Assembly (NCBI GenBank): GCA_903924985.1
Contig: CAIYDT010000207.1
Span: 1-49,879 of the forward strand
Source: an uncultured Acetobacteraceae bacterium
GTDB taxonomy: Bacteria > Pseudomonadota > Alphaproteobacteria > Acetobacterales > Acetobacteraceae
Length of the DNA: 49,879 nucleotides
Direction of reading: 5' to 3'
Shown here: piece after piece, positions 25,576 to 33,402 of the stretch
Position numbering within the stretch: the first letter of the stretch is position 1
Layout of the letters: each line of letters opens with the position of its first letter
Notes under the pieces: generated by a model
Database searches by the model: none
What the model was told of the DNA's origin: nothing
What the model saw: the letters and a program-made list of their open reading frames with translations, nothing else
Program-made: the position numbers and the translations under genes

Positions 25576-26766
25576 ATGCGCACCTGGTATTTCTCCGAAA
25601 TGGCCTACCACCCGGCGTGGAAGGAAGGCATCGAGCGAGGCTCCCTGCGGGTGAACTTCCCCAACGAAGCCCTCGACCCCGTCGAGGCCGGCAAGCTGCT
25701 GAACCGCTATCTGGACGAGTTCCGGCTGTGCGACGAGGTCGGCATCGACATCATGGTGAACGAGCACCACAGCACCGCCACCTGCATGACGGTCTCCGTC
25801 CCCATGGCGCTGGCGGTAATCGCGCGCGAAACCAAGAAATCCCGCCTGCTCACCCTGGGCAACCCGATCGCCAACCGCCCCGACCCGGTGCGCGTGGCCG
25901 AGGAAATGGCGTGGCTGGATTGCCTCTCAGGCGGTCGCCTGGAAATGGGTCTGGTCAAAGGCGCACCCTACGAAATCGCGCCCGCCAACGCCAACCCCGC
26001 CCGCCTGATGCGCCGCTATTGGGAAGCGCACGACCTGATCCTCAAGGCCCTGTCCACCCATACCGGCCCGTTCAGCTGGGAGGGTGAATACTACCACTAC
26101 CGTAACGTCAACATTTGGCCGCGCCCCATCCAGCAACCGCACCCCCCGGTGTGGATGACCGGCATGAGCGTGGAAACCGGTGCCTTGGCCGCCGAACGCG
26201 GCCACGTCGTCGGCACGCTGCTGTCGGGCGGGCTCGCGAAGCCGATGTACGAAGCCTACCGCAAGCGCGCCCGCGAACTCGGCTGGGAAGCCGGCCCGGA
26301 CCGGTTCGCCTACGCCGCCATCATCGGCGTCGGCCACACGCGGGAGGAAGGGCTACGCCGAGCGGACCAGATCGCCGATTACGTCCGTACCGCTCCTTTG
26401 GTCTACGAGGGTTTCACCAACCCGCCCGGCTACAACTCCCTTGGCGCCAATGTGGCGATCCTGAAGAACGGCCCACGCGCCAACCGCATCGTCACCGACC
26501 GCCATGGCGAGCAGATCGACCACCGCAAGGCCACCGTCGAGCAGTTTATGGACACCGAAACCGTGTTCGCCGGCACCCCGGACGACGTCTTCAACCAGCT
26601 GAAGGCCTTCAACGCCCGGATGGGCGGCGTCGGGCATCTGCTGTTTTTCGGCCAGGGCGGGTTCCTCAGCCACCAGGACGCGATGTCGAATATCTCGCTG
26701 TTCGGCAAGGAAGTCGCGCCGCGCTTGTTGGAACTGGGCATGCCGGACGCCGCCGCCGCGGAATAA
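25576..26766 (+). CDS. LLM class flavin-dependent oxidoreductase
   Basis: This 396-aa luciferase-like enzyme has MRTWYFSEMAYHPAWKEG, MVNEHHSTATCMTVSVPMALAVIA, RLLTLGNPIANRPDPVRVAEE and GRLEMGLVKGAP, which build the flavin-binding barrel, and a C-terminal extension after residue 330. It pairs with the Cys-hydrolase gene (15 bp gap, AGGAG near the start). It likely oxygenates the compound imported or handled by this locus. FMN and an NAD(P)H:flavin reductase would be needed; no reductase is encoded in the cluster. Confidence 0.9.
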   Translation: MRTWYFSEMAYHPAWKEGIERGSLRVNFPNEALDPVEAGKLLNRYLDEFRLCDEVGIDIMVNEHHSTATCMTVSVPMALAVIARETKKSRLLTLGNPIANRPDPVRVAEEMAWLDCLSGGRLEMGLVKGAPYEIAPANANPARLMRRYWEAHDLILKALSTHTGPFSWEGEYYHYRNVNIWPRPIQQPHPPVWMTGMSVETGALAAERGHVVGTLLSGGLAKPMYEAYRKRARELGWEAGPDRFAYAAIIGVGHTREEGLRRADQIADYVRTAPLVYEGFTNPPGYNSLGANVAILKNGPRANRIVTDRHGEQIDHRKATVEQFMDTETVFAGTPDDVFNQLKAFNARMGGVGHLLFFGQGGFLSHQDAMSNISLFGKEVAPRLLELGMPDAAAAE

Positions 26767-26799
26767 TCTGGCCTGAGGGCACGCACTGACGGCATACTC

Positions 26800-26834
26800 C
26801 CCTGACACCCCGGATAAACGGGGGTTCCTCAGGG
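26800..26834 (+). promoter_or_regulatory. Leader hairpin overlapping the RBS of the LivK-type gene
   Basis: Outer arms CCCTGA (26800-26805) and TCAGGG (26829-26834) enclose inner arms ACCCCG and CGGGGGT, giving an interrupted stem of about 12 bp. The right outer arm overlaps the AGGGAGGA Shine-Dalgarno before the ATG at 26846. It could terminate the upstream transcript or modulate translation. Structure is seen, function is inferred. Confidence 0.4.
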
Positions 26835-26845
26835 AGGATGTTGCC

Positions 26846-28057
26846 ATGCGTTGGACACTTGCGACCGCTATCCTGCTTCTGGCGTTGAACGCGTCGGATG
26901 CTCGGGCAGAGAAACAGTACGGACCGGGGGTAACCGATACGGAAATCCGAATCGGGAATACCAACCCATATAGCGGCAACGCCTCGGCCTACGGACAGAA
27001 CGGCCGAGCCGAGGCCGCGTATTACCGCTTCATCAACGACCAGGGCGGGGTAAACGGGCGCAAGATCGTGTTCCTGTCGCTCGACGACGGCTACAGCCCG
27101 CCGAAAACGGTCGAACTGACCCGCCAACTGGTCGAACGCGATCAGGTTTTCGCCGTCGCGGCGCCCCTCGGAACGGCGCCTAACATCGCGATCCAGAAAT
27201 ACCTCAACCAGAAGAAGGTGCCGACGTTGTTCATCGGATCGGGTGCCTCCCGCTGGGACGACGCCGAACACTTCCCGTGGTCGATGGGGTTCAATCCCAG
27301 CTATCACGTAGAGGGATATCTGTACGCCCGGCACATCCTGGCGAACGTCAAAGAGCCGAAAATTGCCATCCTGCGTCAGAACGACGACGTGGGGGAGGAC
27401 TATCTCAATGGCGTGCTGGAAGGCCTCGGCGCGGAGAATAAGAAGCTAATCGCGGAGATAGCCACCTATGAGGTGACGGACCCCACCGTCGACTCGCAAA
27501 TGCTGCAACTAAAACGGACCGAGGCCAACGTCTTCATCAACATTACCACCCCGAAATTCGCCGCCCAGGCGATCAAGAAAGCGGGGGAGATCGGCTGGAA
27601 ACCGGCGCATTACCTCGTGAACATCGGCGCCTCCATCGGCGCGGTGATGAAGCCAGCGGGGGTCGAGAACAGCCAGGGCATTATCACGGCCGACTACAAA
27701 ATGGATCCAACCGACCCCCGCCTGGCCGACGATCCAGAATACAAGACCTGGAAGGCGTGGTTCGACGCATACCTCCCGAACGCCAATCCCGCTGAAGCCG
27801 CCAACGTCGTCGGCTGGGCCGAGGGGTGGCTGGTGGTCGAGGCACTACGCCGCTGCGGCGACGAGCTGACGCGGGAGAATGTCATGCGTCAGGCCGCCAG
27901 CCTGAAGAACTTCCGCATACCGATGCTGATGAAAGGCCTGCTGATCAACACCGGCCCAAAGGACTTCGCGCCGATGAAATCGCTCCAGTTCGAGCGTTTC
28001 GTGGGCGAGCACTGGGAACCGTTCGGCGAGCTGATGACCTACGAAAAGAAGCAGTAA
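26846..28057 (+). CDS. Branched-chain amino acid-type ABC substrate-binding protein
   Basis: This 403-aa protein has a signal peptide (cleavage after DARA, residue 22) and the LivK/periplasmic binding protein type 1 fold: GVTDTEIRIGNTNPYSGNASAYG, INDQGGVNGRKIVFLSLDDGY, PTLFIGSGASRW and KIAILRQNDDVGEDY. No permease or ATPase is next to it, so it must use a distant importer or act as a sensor partner. It converges with another LivK-type gene. AGGGAGGA precedes the ATG. Confidence 0.9.
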   Translation: MRWTLATAILLLALNASDARAEKQYGPGVTDTEIRIGNTNPYSGNASAYGQNGRAEAAYYRFINDQGGVNGRKIVFLSLDDGYSPPKTVELTRQLVERDQVFAVAAPLGTAPNIAIQKYLNQKKVPTLFIGSGASRWDDAEHFPWSMGFNPSYHVEGYLYARHILANVKEPKIAILRQNDDVGEDYLNGVLEGLGAENKKLIAEIATYEVTDPTVDSQMLQLKRTEANVFINITTPKFAAQAIKKAGEIGWKPAHYLVNIGASIGAVMKPAGVENSQGIITADYKMDPTDPRLADDPEYKTWKAWFDAYLPNANPAEAANVVGWAEGWLVVEALRRCGDELTRENVMRQAASLKNFRIPMLMKGLLINTGPKDFAPMKSLQFERFVGEHWEPFGELMTYEKKQ

Positions 28058-28058
28058 T

Positions 28059-28084
28059 GCCCCCCGCCGTCGCCGGCGAGGGGC
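28059..28084. terminator. Hairpin between convergent binding-protein genes
   Basis: GCCCC-CC-GCCG, a 4-nt loop and CGGC-GA-GGGGC form a stem with a 2x2 internal loop between two converging genes whose stops are 34 bp apart. No T-tract follows, so Rho-independent action is uncertain. Confidence 0.35.
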
Positions 28085-28090
28085 CGATGC

Positions 28091-29287
28091 TCAGAAGCTG
28101 AGCGGCGTCTCCAGCACCGGAGTCCAGCGGGTCTTCTTCACCACCGACAGGAACGACTGGCTGGAGGCGTGGTGGCTGGTGGGGCTCATGGACAGCTTCG
28201 GACCGCCGAAGATGTCCTGCCAGTCCTTCATGCTTTCCAGCGCATTCACGAAGCTGTCGAGGGTCAGGTCCTTACCGGCTTTCTCCAGCACCGCGACGGT
28301 GAAGGCGGCGCAGGTAATCCCGGCTTCCCCAAGGTAGTTGATGTCGATACCGAAGCGCTTCTTATAGGCGGTGCAGAGGTCGTGGATGGCCGGGGTTGGG
28401 TCGTCGGGATAGCGGTATAGGGCCGGCGCCATGGAATAGAACCCCTCGGCCGGTTCGCCAGGCGCCTCGGCCACGGCGGTCGAGTAGGACGCGAAGTTGC
28501 CGCAAAAGATCGGGTTGAACCCGGTCTTACGGGCCGTTTGAAGGATAATGGTCGTGTCCTTCACGATGGTACCCATGATGACCAGGTCGCACTTGGCATC
28601 CTGCAACTTCGCGATGGCGGCGTTGAAGTCGGTATCGGTCGGGCGGTGCGCGGTGACGGCGGCGAGTTTCAGGCCCATCGCCTCGGTCTGCGCCACGGCC
28701 CCGGCCAGATTGTCCTTCCCGAAATCGGTGTCCTGATACATGATCCCGATCGTCTTCGTGCCGTGCTTATCCACAAAATACTTCACCGCTGCTCGGATCT
28801 GATCGTAGTACGACGAGAATTGACCGTACTTATAGCGGCTGAGCGGTTCGTACATGGACCGAGCACAGGTCAGCGGGAATACATTCGGCACCTGCTTTTC
28901 GATCATCAGCGGAAACACGGCATCGTTGTGGGGCGTCCCACCATTGCCGACCGTGAAGAACACGTTGTCGCGGTTTACCAGCTTGTTCATGGCCTGCACC
29001 GCCTTGGGGACGATGTATTCCATGTCCTCCAGCACCCAGTTGAGCTTACGCCCATGGATGCCACCCTTGGCGTTCGCTTCGTCGAAGATCATGCGCATGG
29101 CGTTGGCGTTGTTCACCCCCTGCACGGCGGTAACGCCGGACAGATCGGTCATGGTGCCGAAGGTGATTTGCGTGTCCGTCACACCGCGCGTCGCCGCATA
29201 GGCGCGCCCAATGATCGCCGGTGCCGCGAGCAGCCCGGCGGAACCGGCCAATATGGTACGGCGAGAAACGTCCCGTTGTGTTGACAT
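28091..29287 (-). CDS. Branched-chain amino acid-type ABC substrate-binding protein, Tat signal
   Basis: This 398-aa LivK-type protein starts with a twin-arginine signal (VSRRTILAGSAGLLAAPAII, RR at about residues 9-10). Then follow GVTDTQITFGTMTDLSGVTAVQG, FDEANAKGGIHGRKLNWVLEDMEY and a second lobe with GIMYQDTDFGKDNLAGAVAQ. The ligand may be aromatic or amide-like; many such orphan proteins occur in this bacterial group. An AGG-rich RBS precedes the ATG. An inverted repeat lies about 90 bp upstream. Confidence 0.9.
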   Translation of the reverse strand: MSTQRDVSRRTILAGSAGLLAAPAIIGRAYAATRGVTDTQITFGTMTDLSGVTAVQGVNNANAMRMIFDEANAKGGIHGRKLNWVLEDMEYIVPKAVQAMNKLVNRDNVFFTVGNGGTPHNDAVFPLMIEKQVPNVFPLTCARSMYEPLSRYKYGQFSSYYDQIRAAVKYFVDKHGTKTIGIMYQDTDFGKDNLAGAVAQTEAMGLKLAAVTAHRPTDTDFNAAIAKLQDAKCDLVIMGTIVKDTTIILQTARKTGFNPIFCGNFASYSTAVAEAPGEPAEGFYSMAPALYRYPDDPTPAIHDLCTAYKKRFGIDINYLGEAGITCAAFTVAVLEKAGKDLTLDSFVNALESMKDWQDIFGGPKLSMSPTSHHASSQSFLSVVKKTRWTPVLETPLSF

Positions 29288-29374
29288 ATTTTAACCTCCC
29301 TGGTGCGGCCGGGTTATTCCAGCCGTCGCTTTGCTTGTTGACCGCTAAACGCTAACGTGAACCGCGCGGGGCGT

Positions 29375-29389
29375 CACGTAAATAACGTG
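29375..29389. promoter_or_regulatory. Candidate operator CACGT-AAATA-ACGTG
   Basis: A perfect 5-bp inverted repeat with a 5-nt AT-only spacer lies about 90 bp upstream of the Tat-LivK gene start, with an extra TAACGTG at 29354. It could bind a dimeric regulator. No further support. Confidence 0.3.
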
Positions 29390-29458
29390 CAGCGCGTGGA
29401 ATACGGTCCCATGCTCGTCGATGACGCAAAGAACCTTCTTATTGAGCTTCCCGGCCAC

Positions 29459-30982
29459 CTATCCCCGCCCAGGCGTACGGTGGCGGAATGCCAAAGCCTC
29501 GGCGACATGCACCCGGCCGACAACCTCCACCCCCGCCAGATCGGCGATGGTGCGGGCGACACGCATGATGCGGGTGTAGCCACGCGGCGACAGGCGCAGC
29601 TTTTCCATCGCCTGTTCCAGCAGCTTCTGTGCATCCGGCGCCAATCGGATGTCCCGGCTGTCGGCCTCGGCGTTGCTCGCCGGCCCATCCGCCCCATACC
29701 GCGCCACCTGCACCACCCGCGCCCGAGCCACCCGCTCCGCGATGGCGATGGAGGGCTCGCCCGGCGGCGCGTGGGCCATTTCGGCGGCCGTGGCCGGTTG
29801 CACCGCGACGGTCAGGTCGATGCGGTCAATCACCGGGCCGCTGATGCGGTTCTGATAATCCTCCCCGCAACGCGGCGCTCGGCCGCATTCGCGCGATCCA
29901 TCTCCCAGATAGCCACAACGGCAAGGGTTCATCGCCGCGATCAGCTGAAACCGCGCGGGATACGTAATGTGGGCGGACGCTCGGGAGACTGTGGTTCGGC
30001 CGGACTCCATGGGCTGGCGGAGCGCCTCCAGCGCCTGGCGGGGGAACTCCGGGAGTTCGTCCAGGAACAGCACGCCCCGGTGTGCCAACGACACCTCCCC
30101 GGGTTTGGCGCGCTGCCCGCCGCCGGTCAGCGCCGCCTGCGACGCGGAGTGGTGCGGTTCGCGGAAGGGCGGGCGCATCACCAACCGTCCCCCATCCAAC
30201 AGACCGGCGACGCTGTGGATCATGCTGACCTCCAGCGCCGCGCCGGGCTCCAGGTCCGGCAGCAGCCCCGGCATGCGAGCGGCGAGCATGGACTTGCCGG
30301 CGCCGGGTGGTCCGATCAGCAGGAGGTTGTGACCGCCGGCGGCGGCAATCTCCACCGCGCGCCTGGCGCTTTCCATACCTTTGACGTCGCTCATGTCTGG
30401 GCCGCGGATGGCATCCGCGATGCCTGCGGTTTCCGGTGGGGTCAGCACCTGGGTGCCGCGGAAATGGTTGATGACCGACAGAAGGTCGCGCGGTGCCAAA
30501 ACCTCGATTCGGCCGGCCCAAGCGGCCTCCCCGCCCTGGCTGGCGGGGCAGATCAGGCCCAGATCGCGGGCCGACGCCGCCATCGCGGCCGGCAATATTC
30601 CGGCGACAGGGCAGAGCGTTCCATCCAGCGACAGCTCCCCCAGTGCCGCGTAACCGGCGATCTCATCGCGTGGCAGCACGTTCATCGCGGCGAGGATCGC
30701 CAGCGCCAGTGGCAGATCGAAGTGCGATCCTTCTTTCAGGATATCCGCGGGCCGCAGGTTGATCAGCACCCGCCTGGGTGGCAGCGACAACCCGATCGCG
30801 GCGAAGGCGGCGCGCACGCGCTCCTTGGCCTCGAAGACCGCTTTGTCCGGCAACCCAACCAGGACCAGCGCCGGAGTGCCGGGGGTGACCTGTACCTGCA
30901 CCTCGACCGGAACGGCGTCGATGCCGGAGAATGCGAATGTATTAACGCGGACGATGCCCGCCTGAGGGGATATTTTGTTCAT
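29459..30982 (-). CDS. comM: YifB/ComM-family Mg-chelatase-like AAA+ ATPase
   Basis: This 507-aa protein has the three YifB parts: an N-terminal Lon-like/ChlI region (VNTFAFSGIDAVPVEVQVQV), a central Mg-chelatase AAA+ domain (GPPGAGKSMLAARMPGLLPDLE, RPPFREPHHSASQAALTGGG, LFLDELPEFPRQ) and the C-terminal region with GYTRIMRVARTIADL. ComM promotes branch migration in natural transformation and homologous recombination in other bacteria. The ATG at 30982 is preferred over a TTG 7 codons earlier. It stands alone between the LivK gene and the mucR gene. Confidence 0.93.
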   Translation of the reverse strand: MNKISPQAGIVRVNTFAFSGIDAVPVEVQVQVTPGTPALVLVGLPDKAVFEAKERVRAAFAAIGLSLPPRRVLINLRPADILKEGSHFDLPLALAILAAMNVLPRDEIAGYAALGELSLDGTLCPVAGILPAAMAASARDLGLICPASQGGEAAWAGRIEVLAPRDLLSVINHFRGTQVLTPPETAGIADAIRGPDMSDVKGMESARRAVEIAAAGGHNLLLIGPPGAGKSMLAARMPGLLPDLEPGAALEVSMIHSVAGLLDGGRLVMRPPFREPHHSASQAALTGGGQRAKPGEVSLAHRGVLFLDELPEFPRQALEALRQPMESGRTTVSRASAHITYPARFQLIAAMNPCRCGYLGDGSRECGRAPRCGEDYQNRISGPVIDRIDLTVAVQPATAAEMAHAPPGEPSIAIAERVARARVVQVARYGADGPASNAEADSRDIRLAPDAQKLLEQAMEKLRLSPRGYTRIMRVARTIADLAGVEVVGRVHVAEALAFRHRTPGRG

Positions 30983-31358
30983 GCCCCCGAGTGTGACGGG
31001 CAAAGATGAATAAAGTGATAACGCCGCGCAGATTTATGGGCTCAACCAATCTTTAATACGTCCGTATGCAACACGCGCCATCACCGCCGTTGTCGCCCAG
31101 GCAGGCCGGAACGGTTTCATGCGGCTCATGAACGTGCGGATAGTGGTCGGTCGTGACGGCAAGCTGGCCGCTCCAGGCATGGGTCCACCTTGTTTTCCTA
31201 TTCGGCCACCGAACCTTGCCTCGGTGCGTACCGTGGCAGAAACGGGATCAGCCGGAGGAACGTTTAAACGAGCGTCAGATCGCACGCGATCGCCACATCG
31301 GGGTTACATAACTATTGACAGAGCCCACGGGGATAAGGCTATGTAGAAAAAACCACAT
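30983..31358. other. Intergenic region upstream of mucR
   Basis: This 376-bp spacer lies between divergent comM and mucR. It contains TTGACA at 31315-31320 with a poor -10 (GGCTAT or TATGTA). A minus-strand open frame (31034-31285, ending KDWLSP) is present, but has no recognised homology or RBS. I treat the stretch as regulatory, likely including MucR autoregulation. Confidence 0.4.
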
Positions 31359-31832
31359 ATGTCTCACTCTTTGGAGCAGCCCGTGCAACTAAATCAACCC
31401 CATAATCAGATGCTGGCGCTAGCGGTGAACATCGTCAGTGCCCATGTCGGCCACAATGATACACCTACCAAAGCACTACCTGGGCTTATCAAGGATATCT
31501 ACGACACGCTGGTGGATATCGGCGCCTCTGCCCCACCGCCCCAGGAAGCCGCGCCGACCCATAATCATGCCGTCCCGCATTCCACCGCCAAATCCCATGC
31601 CCCGGCGGAGGATCATTTGGTCTGCCTGGAAGATGGGCTGACCATGAAGATGCTCAAACGGCATTTGATCACTGTGCATGGCCTGACGCCGGACCAGTAC
31701 CGCGCCAAGTGGGGCCTGCCGAGCGATTATCCCATGGTTTCGGCGGACTATGCCAAGCTTCGGTCGAGCCTCGCCAAGGAAAGCGGCCTCGGACTACGCC
31801 CGGGTGCTCGGCTCAAGCGCAATCGGGGCTAA
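31359..31832 (+). CDS. MucR/Ros-family transcriptional regulator
   Basis: This 157-aa protein has the MucR/Ros pattern: N-terminal helix (LALAVNIVSAHVGHN), a Pro/His-rich linker, then LVCLEDGLTMKMLKRHLITVHGLTPDQYRAKWGLPSDYPM in the usual order. The zinc-finger-like site reads C-x2-D-x9-H-x4-H, with Asp at the usual second Cys position, as known in part of this family. MucR proteins silence AT-rich and horizontally acquired genes, act in exopolysaccharide and motility control, and often autoregulate. GTG at 31383 with TTTGGAG upstream is an alternative start. Its 3' end overlaps the convergent glycosyltransferase gene by 39 bp. Confidence 0.9.
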   Translation: MSHSLEQPVQLNQPHNQMLALAVNIVSAHVGHNDTPTKALPGLIKDIYDTLVDIGASAPPPQEAAPTHNHAVPHSTAKSHAPAEDHLVCLEDGLTMKMLKRHLITVHGLTPDQYRAKWGLPSDYPMVSADYAKLRSSLAKESGLGLRPGARLKRNRG

Positions 31833-33392
31833 CGAATACCGCTCCATCAGCGCTACCGCGACACGGGCTGCCAGTCCATCCCAATCCCCCGGTGCGGCTT
31901 GACGGAACAGCCGAGCGGTTGGGTACCAGGGGCTGTCTTCGCGGTGGCGCAGCCAGCGCCATTCGGCGACGTATGGCAGCATGATCCAGACCGGTTTTCC
32001 CAGGGCGCCCGCTAAATGCGCGACGCCGGTATCGATCGTGACAACCAGGTCCAGCGCCTCGATCAGGGCCGCGGTTTCCGCGTAGTCGGTGAGGGCCGCA
32101 CGATGATCCTGAACCCGGCCGCCTCGGCGCAAAAACTCCAAATCCGTGGAGTTCAGCTCTTTTTGTAGAGCGTGAAACGACACATTGGCGCAGCTCAGTA
32201 AAGGGCGCATGGCCTCCAGCCTCGTGGCCCGCGTCGCGCCGGGGTTCCCGCTGGACCAGGTCAGGCCGACCCGCGGCCCCCGTTCGGTGCCCAGTCGCAA
32301 TTTCCATTTGACCACCCGATCCGGATCGGCCCGCAAATATGGCACGCCGGCGGGAATAGTTTCTACTTTAGTCCCAAAAGCCAGCGGCAGGCTGAGCAAC
32401 GGCGTCACGATATCGTACGCTGGCTCCTGCTCATCTTCTCCCATAACGCGCGCCACTCCCGGCATGCCGGATAACAGCGGTATCAGATCGTCATAGACGC
32501 CCAGATATACACTGGCGCCGCGTTCAGCCAACAACGGGGCATACCGGACGAACTGGATGACATCGCCGCGCCCTTGCTCGCCCGTTACCAGGATGCGTTT
32601 GCCTGCTATCGCCGCGATGTCGGGGATCGTCGCGTCCGGACGCGGTTTGTCATGATCTTTGACCTGCCAGCGGCTTTCGTAACCCCGCCAGCCGGATGTG
32701 TAATCGCCCAGTTGCAGGTGCAACAAGCTCATATTCCAAACGAGGTCGAGCAGCCCAGGATGGCGGGCCAGTTCCCCCTGTAACAGCGCCAAGGCTTCCT
32801 CCGGCCGGTCGAGTTCGACCAACACACGCCCGAGTTCGCTGATGATATCGCCGATCCGTTCCGCTGATGTGTCGGGGGGTGCGAAGCGCAAGGCCGTTCG
32901 GAACGCCGCGACGGCTTCGTCCAACCGCCCCAATGCCGTTAGCGATTTCCCCATATTGAAAGAGGCGGGCGCAAAGTCGGGTTTATAGGCGAGTGCGGTT
33001 CGGAGAACCGCGATCGCCTCTTCGTCCCGATGCTGCTGCCCCAACGCGAAGCCAAGATTGTTCCATGCATCGAGATTGTGCGGATGGGTCGCGACCAGCT
33101 GCCGAGAGGCGTCCTCCGCGCGCGGGAATAATTTCAACGCCGACCAGGCGTTGCCGAGATTGACATTCATTTGCTCATGGTCTGGCTGTAAACGCGCCGC
33201 TCGGGTCAGGTAGCAGACCGCATCGGCCGCCTGGCCCCGGTTCAGGCAGAGCACCCCCAACAAGTGCAGCGCGTCGAAATGCTCGGGCGCCTGCGCGACA
33301 ATAGCCAAACCGCATTGCGCGGCAGCGTCGAATGCCCCGGCGCGGTAATACACCGCCGCCTGAGCGATCAGGGCATCCGGGGTACCCGGCAT
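31794..33392 (-). CDS. TPR-containing glycosyltransferase-like protein (GT9-like C-terminal domain)
   Basis: This 532-aa protein has about six TPR units (residues 1-230, e.g. AVVL/AALRFAPP-type helices and ALLQGELARHPGLLDL) and a Rossmann GT-B-like C-terminal part (about 265-520: GKRILVTGEQGRGDVIQFVRY, RVGLTWSSGNPG, VVTIDTGVAHLAGALGKPVWIMLPY). The TG-A-HLAGALG motif is the GT9/heptosyltransferase-like donor-site pattern. It likely transfers a sugar to a protein or lipid, but the acceptor is not known. It lies 10 bp after the ThDP enzyme gene and is probably co-transcribed. Confidence 0.85.
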   Translation of the reverse strand: MPGTPDALIAQAAVYYRAGAFDAAAQCGLAIVAQAPEHFDALHLLGVLCLNRGQAADAVCYLTRAARLQPDHEQMNVNLGNAWSALKLFPRAEDASRQLVATHPHNLDAWNNLGFALGQQHRDEEAIAVLRTALAYKPDFAPASFNMGKSLTALGRLDEAVAAFRTALRFAPPDTSAERIGDIISELGRVLVELDRPEEALALLQGELARHPGLLDLVWNMSLLHLQLGDYTSGWRGYESRWQVKDHDKPRPDATIPDIAAIAGKRILVTGEQGRGDVIQFVRYAPLLAERGASVYLGVYDDLIPLLSGMPGVARVMGEDEQEPAYDIVTPLLSLPLAFGTKVETIPAGVPYLRADPDRVVKWKLRLGTERGPRVGLTWSSGNPGATRATRLEAMRPLLSCANVSFHALQKELNSTDLEFLRRGGRVQDHRAALTDYAETAALIEALDLVVTIDTGVAHLAGALGKPVWIMLPYVAEWRWLRHREDSPWYPTARLFRQAAPGDWDGLAARVAVALMERYSLAPIALEPSTRA

Positions 33393-33402
33393 GCGGCCGC
33401 CG

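Noticed and set aside
31034-31285. 83-codon minus-strand frame upstream of mucR
   Set aside because: No recognised homology, RBS or conserved pattern; could be fortuitous in high-GC DNA.
31315-31345. TTGACA box as a firm mucR promoter
   Set aside because: The best -10 candidates (GGCTAT, TATGTA) are poor or wrongly spaced, so I list it only inside the intergenic entry.
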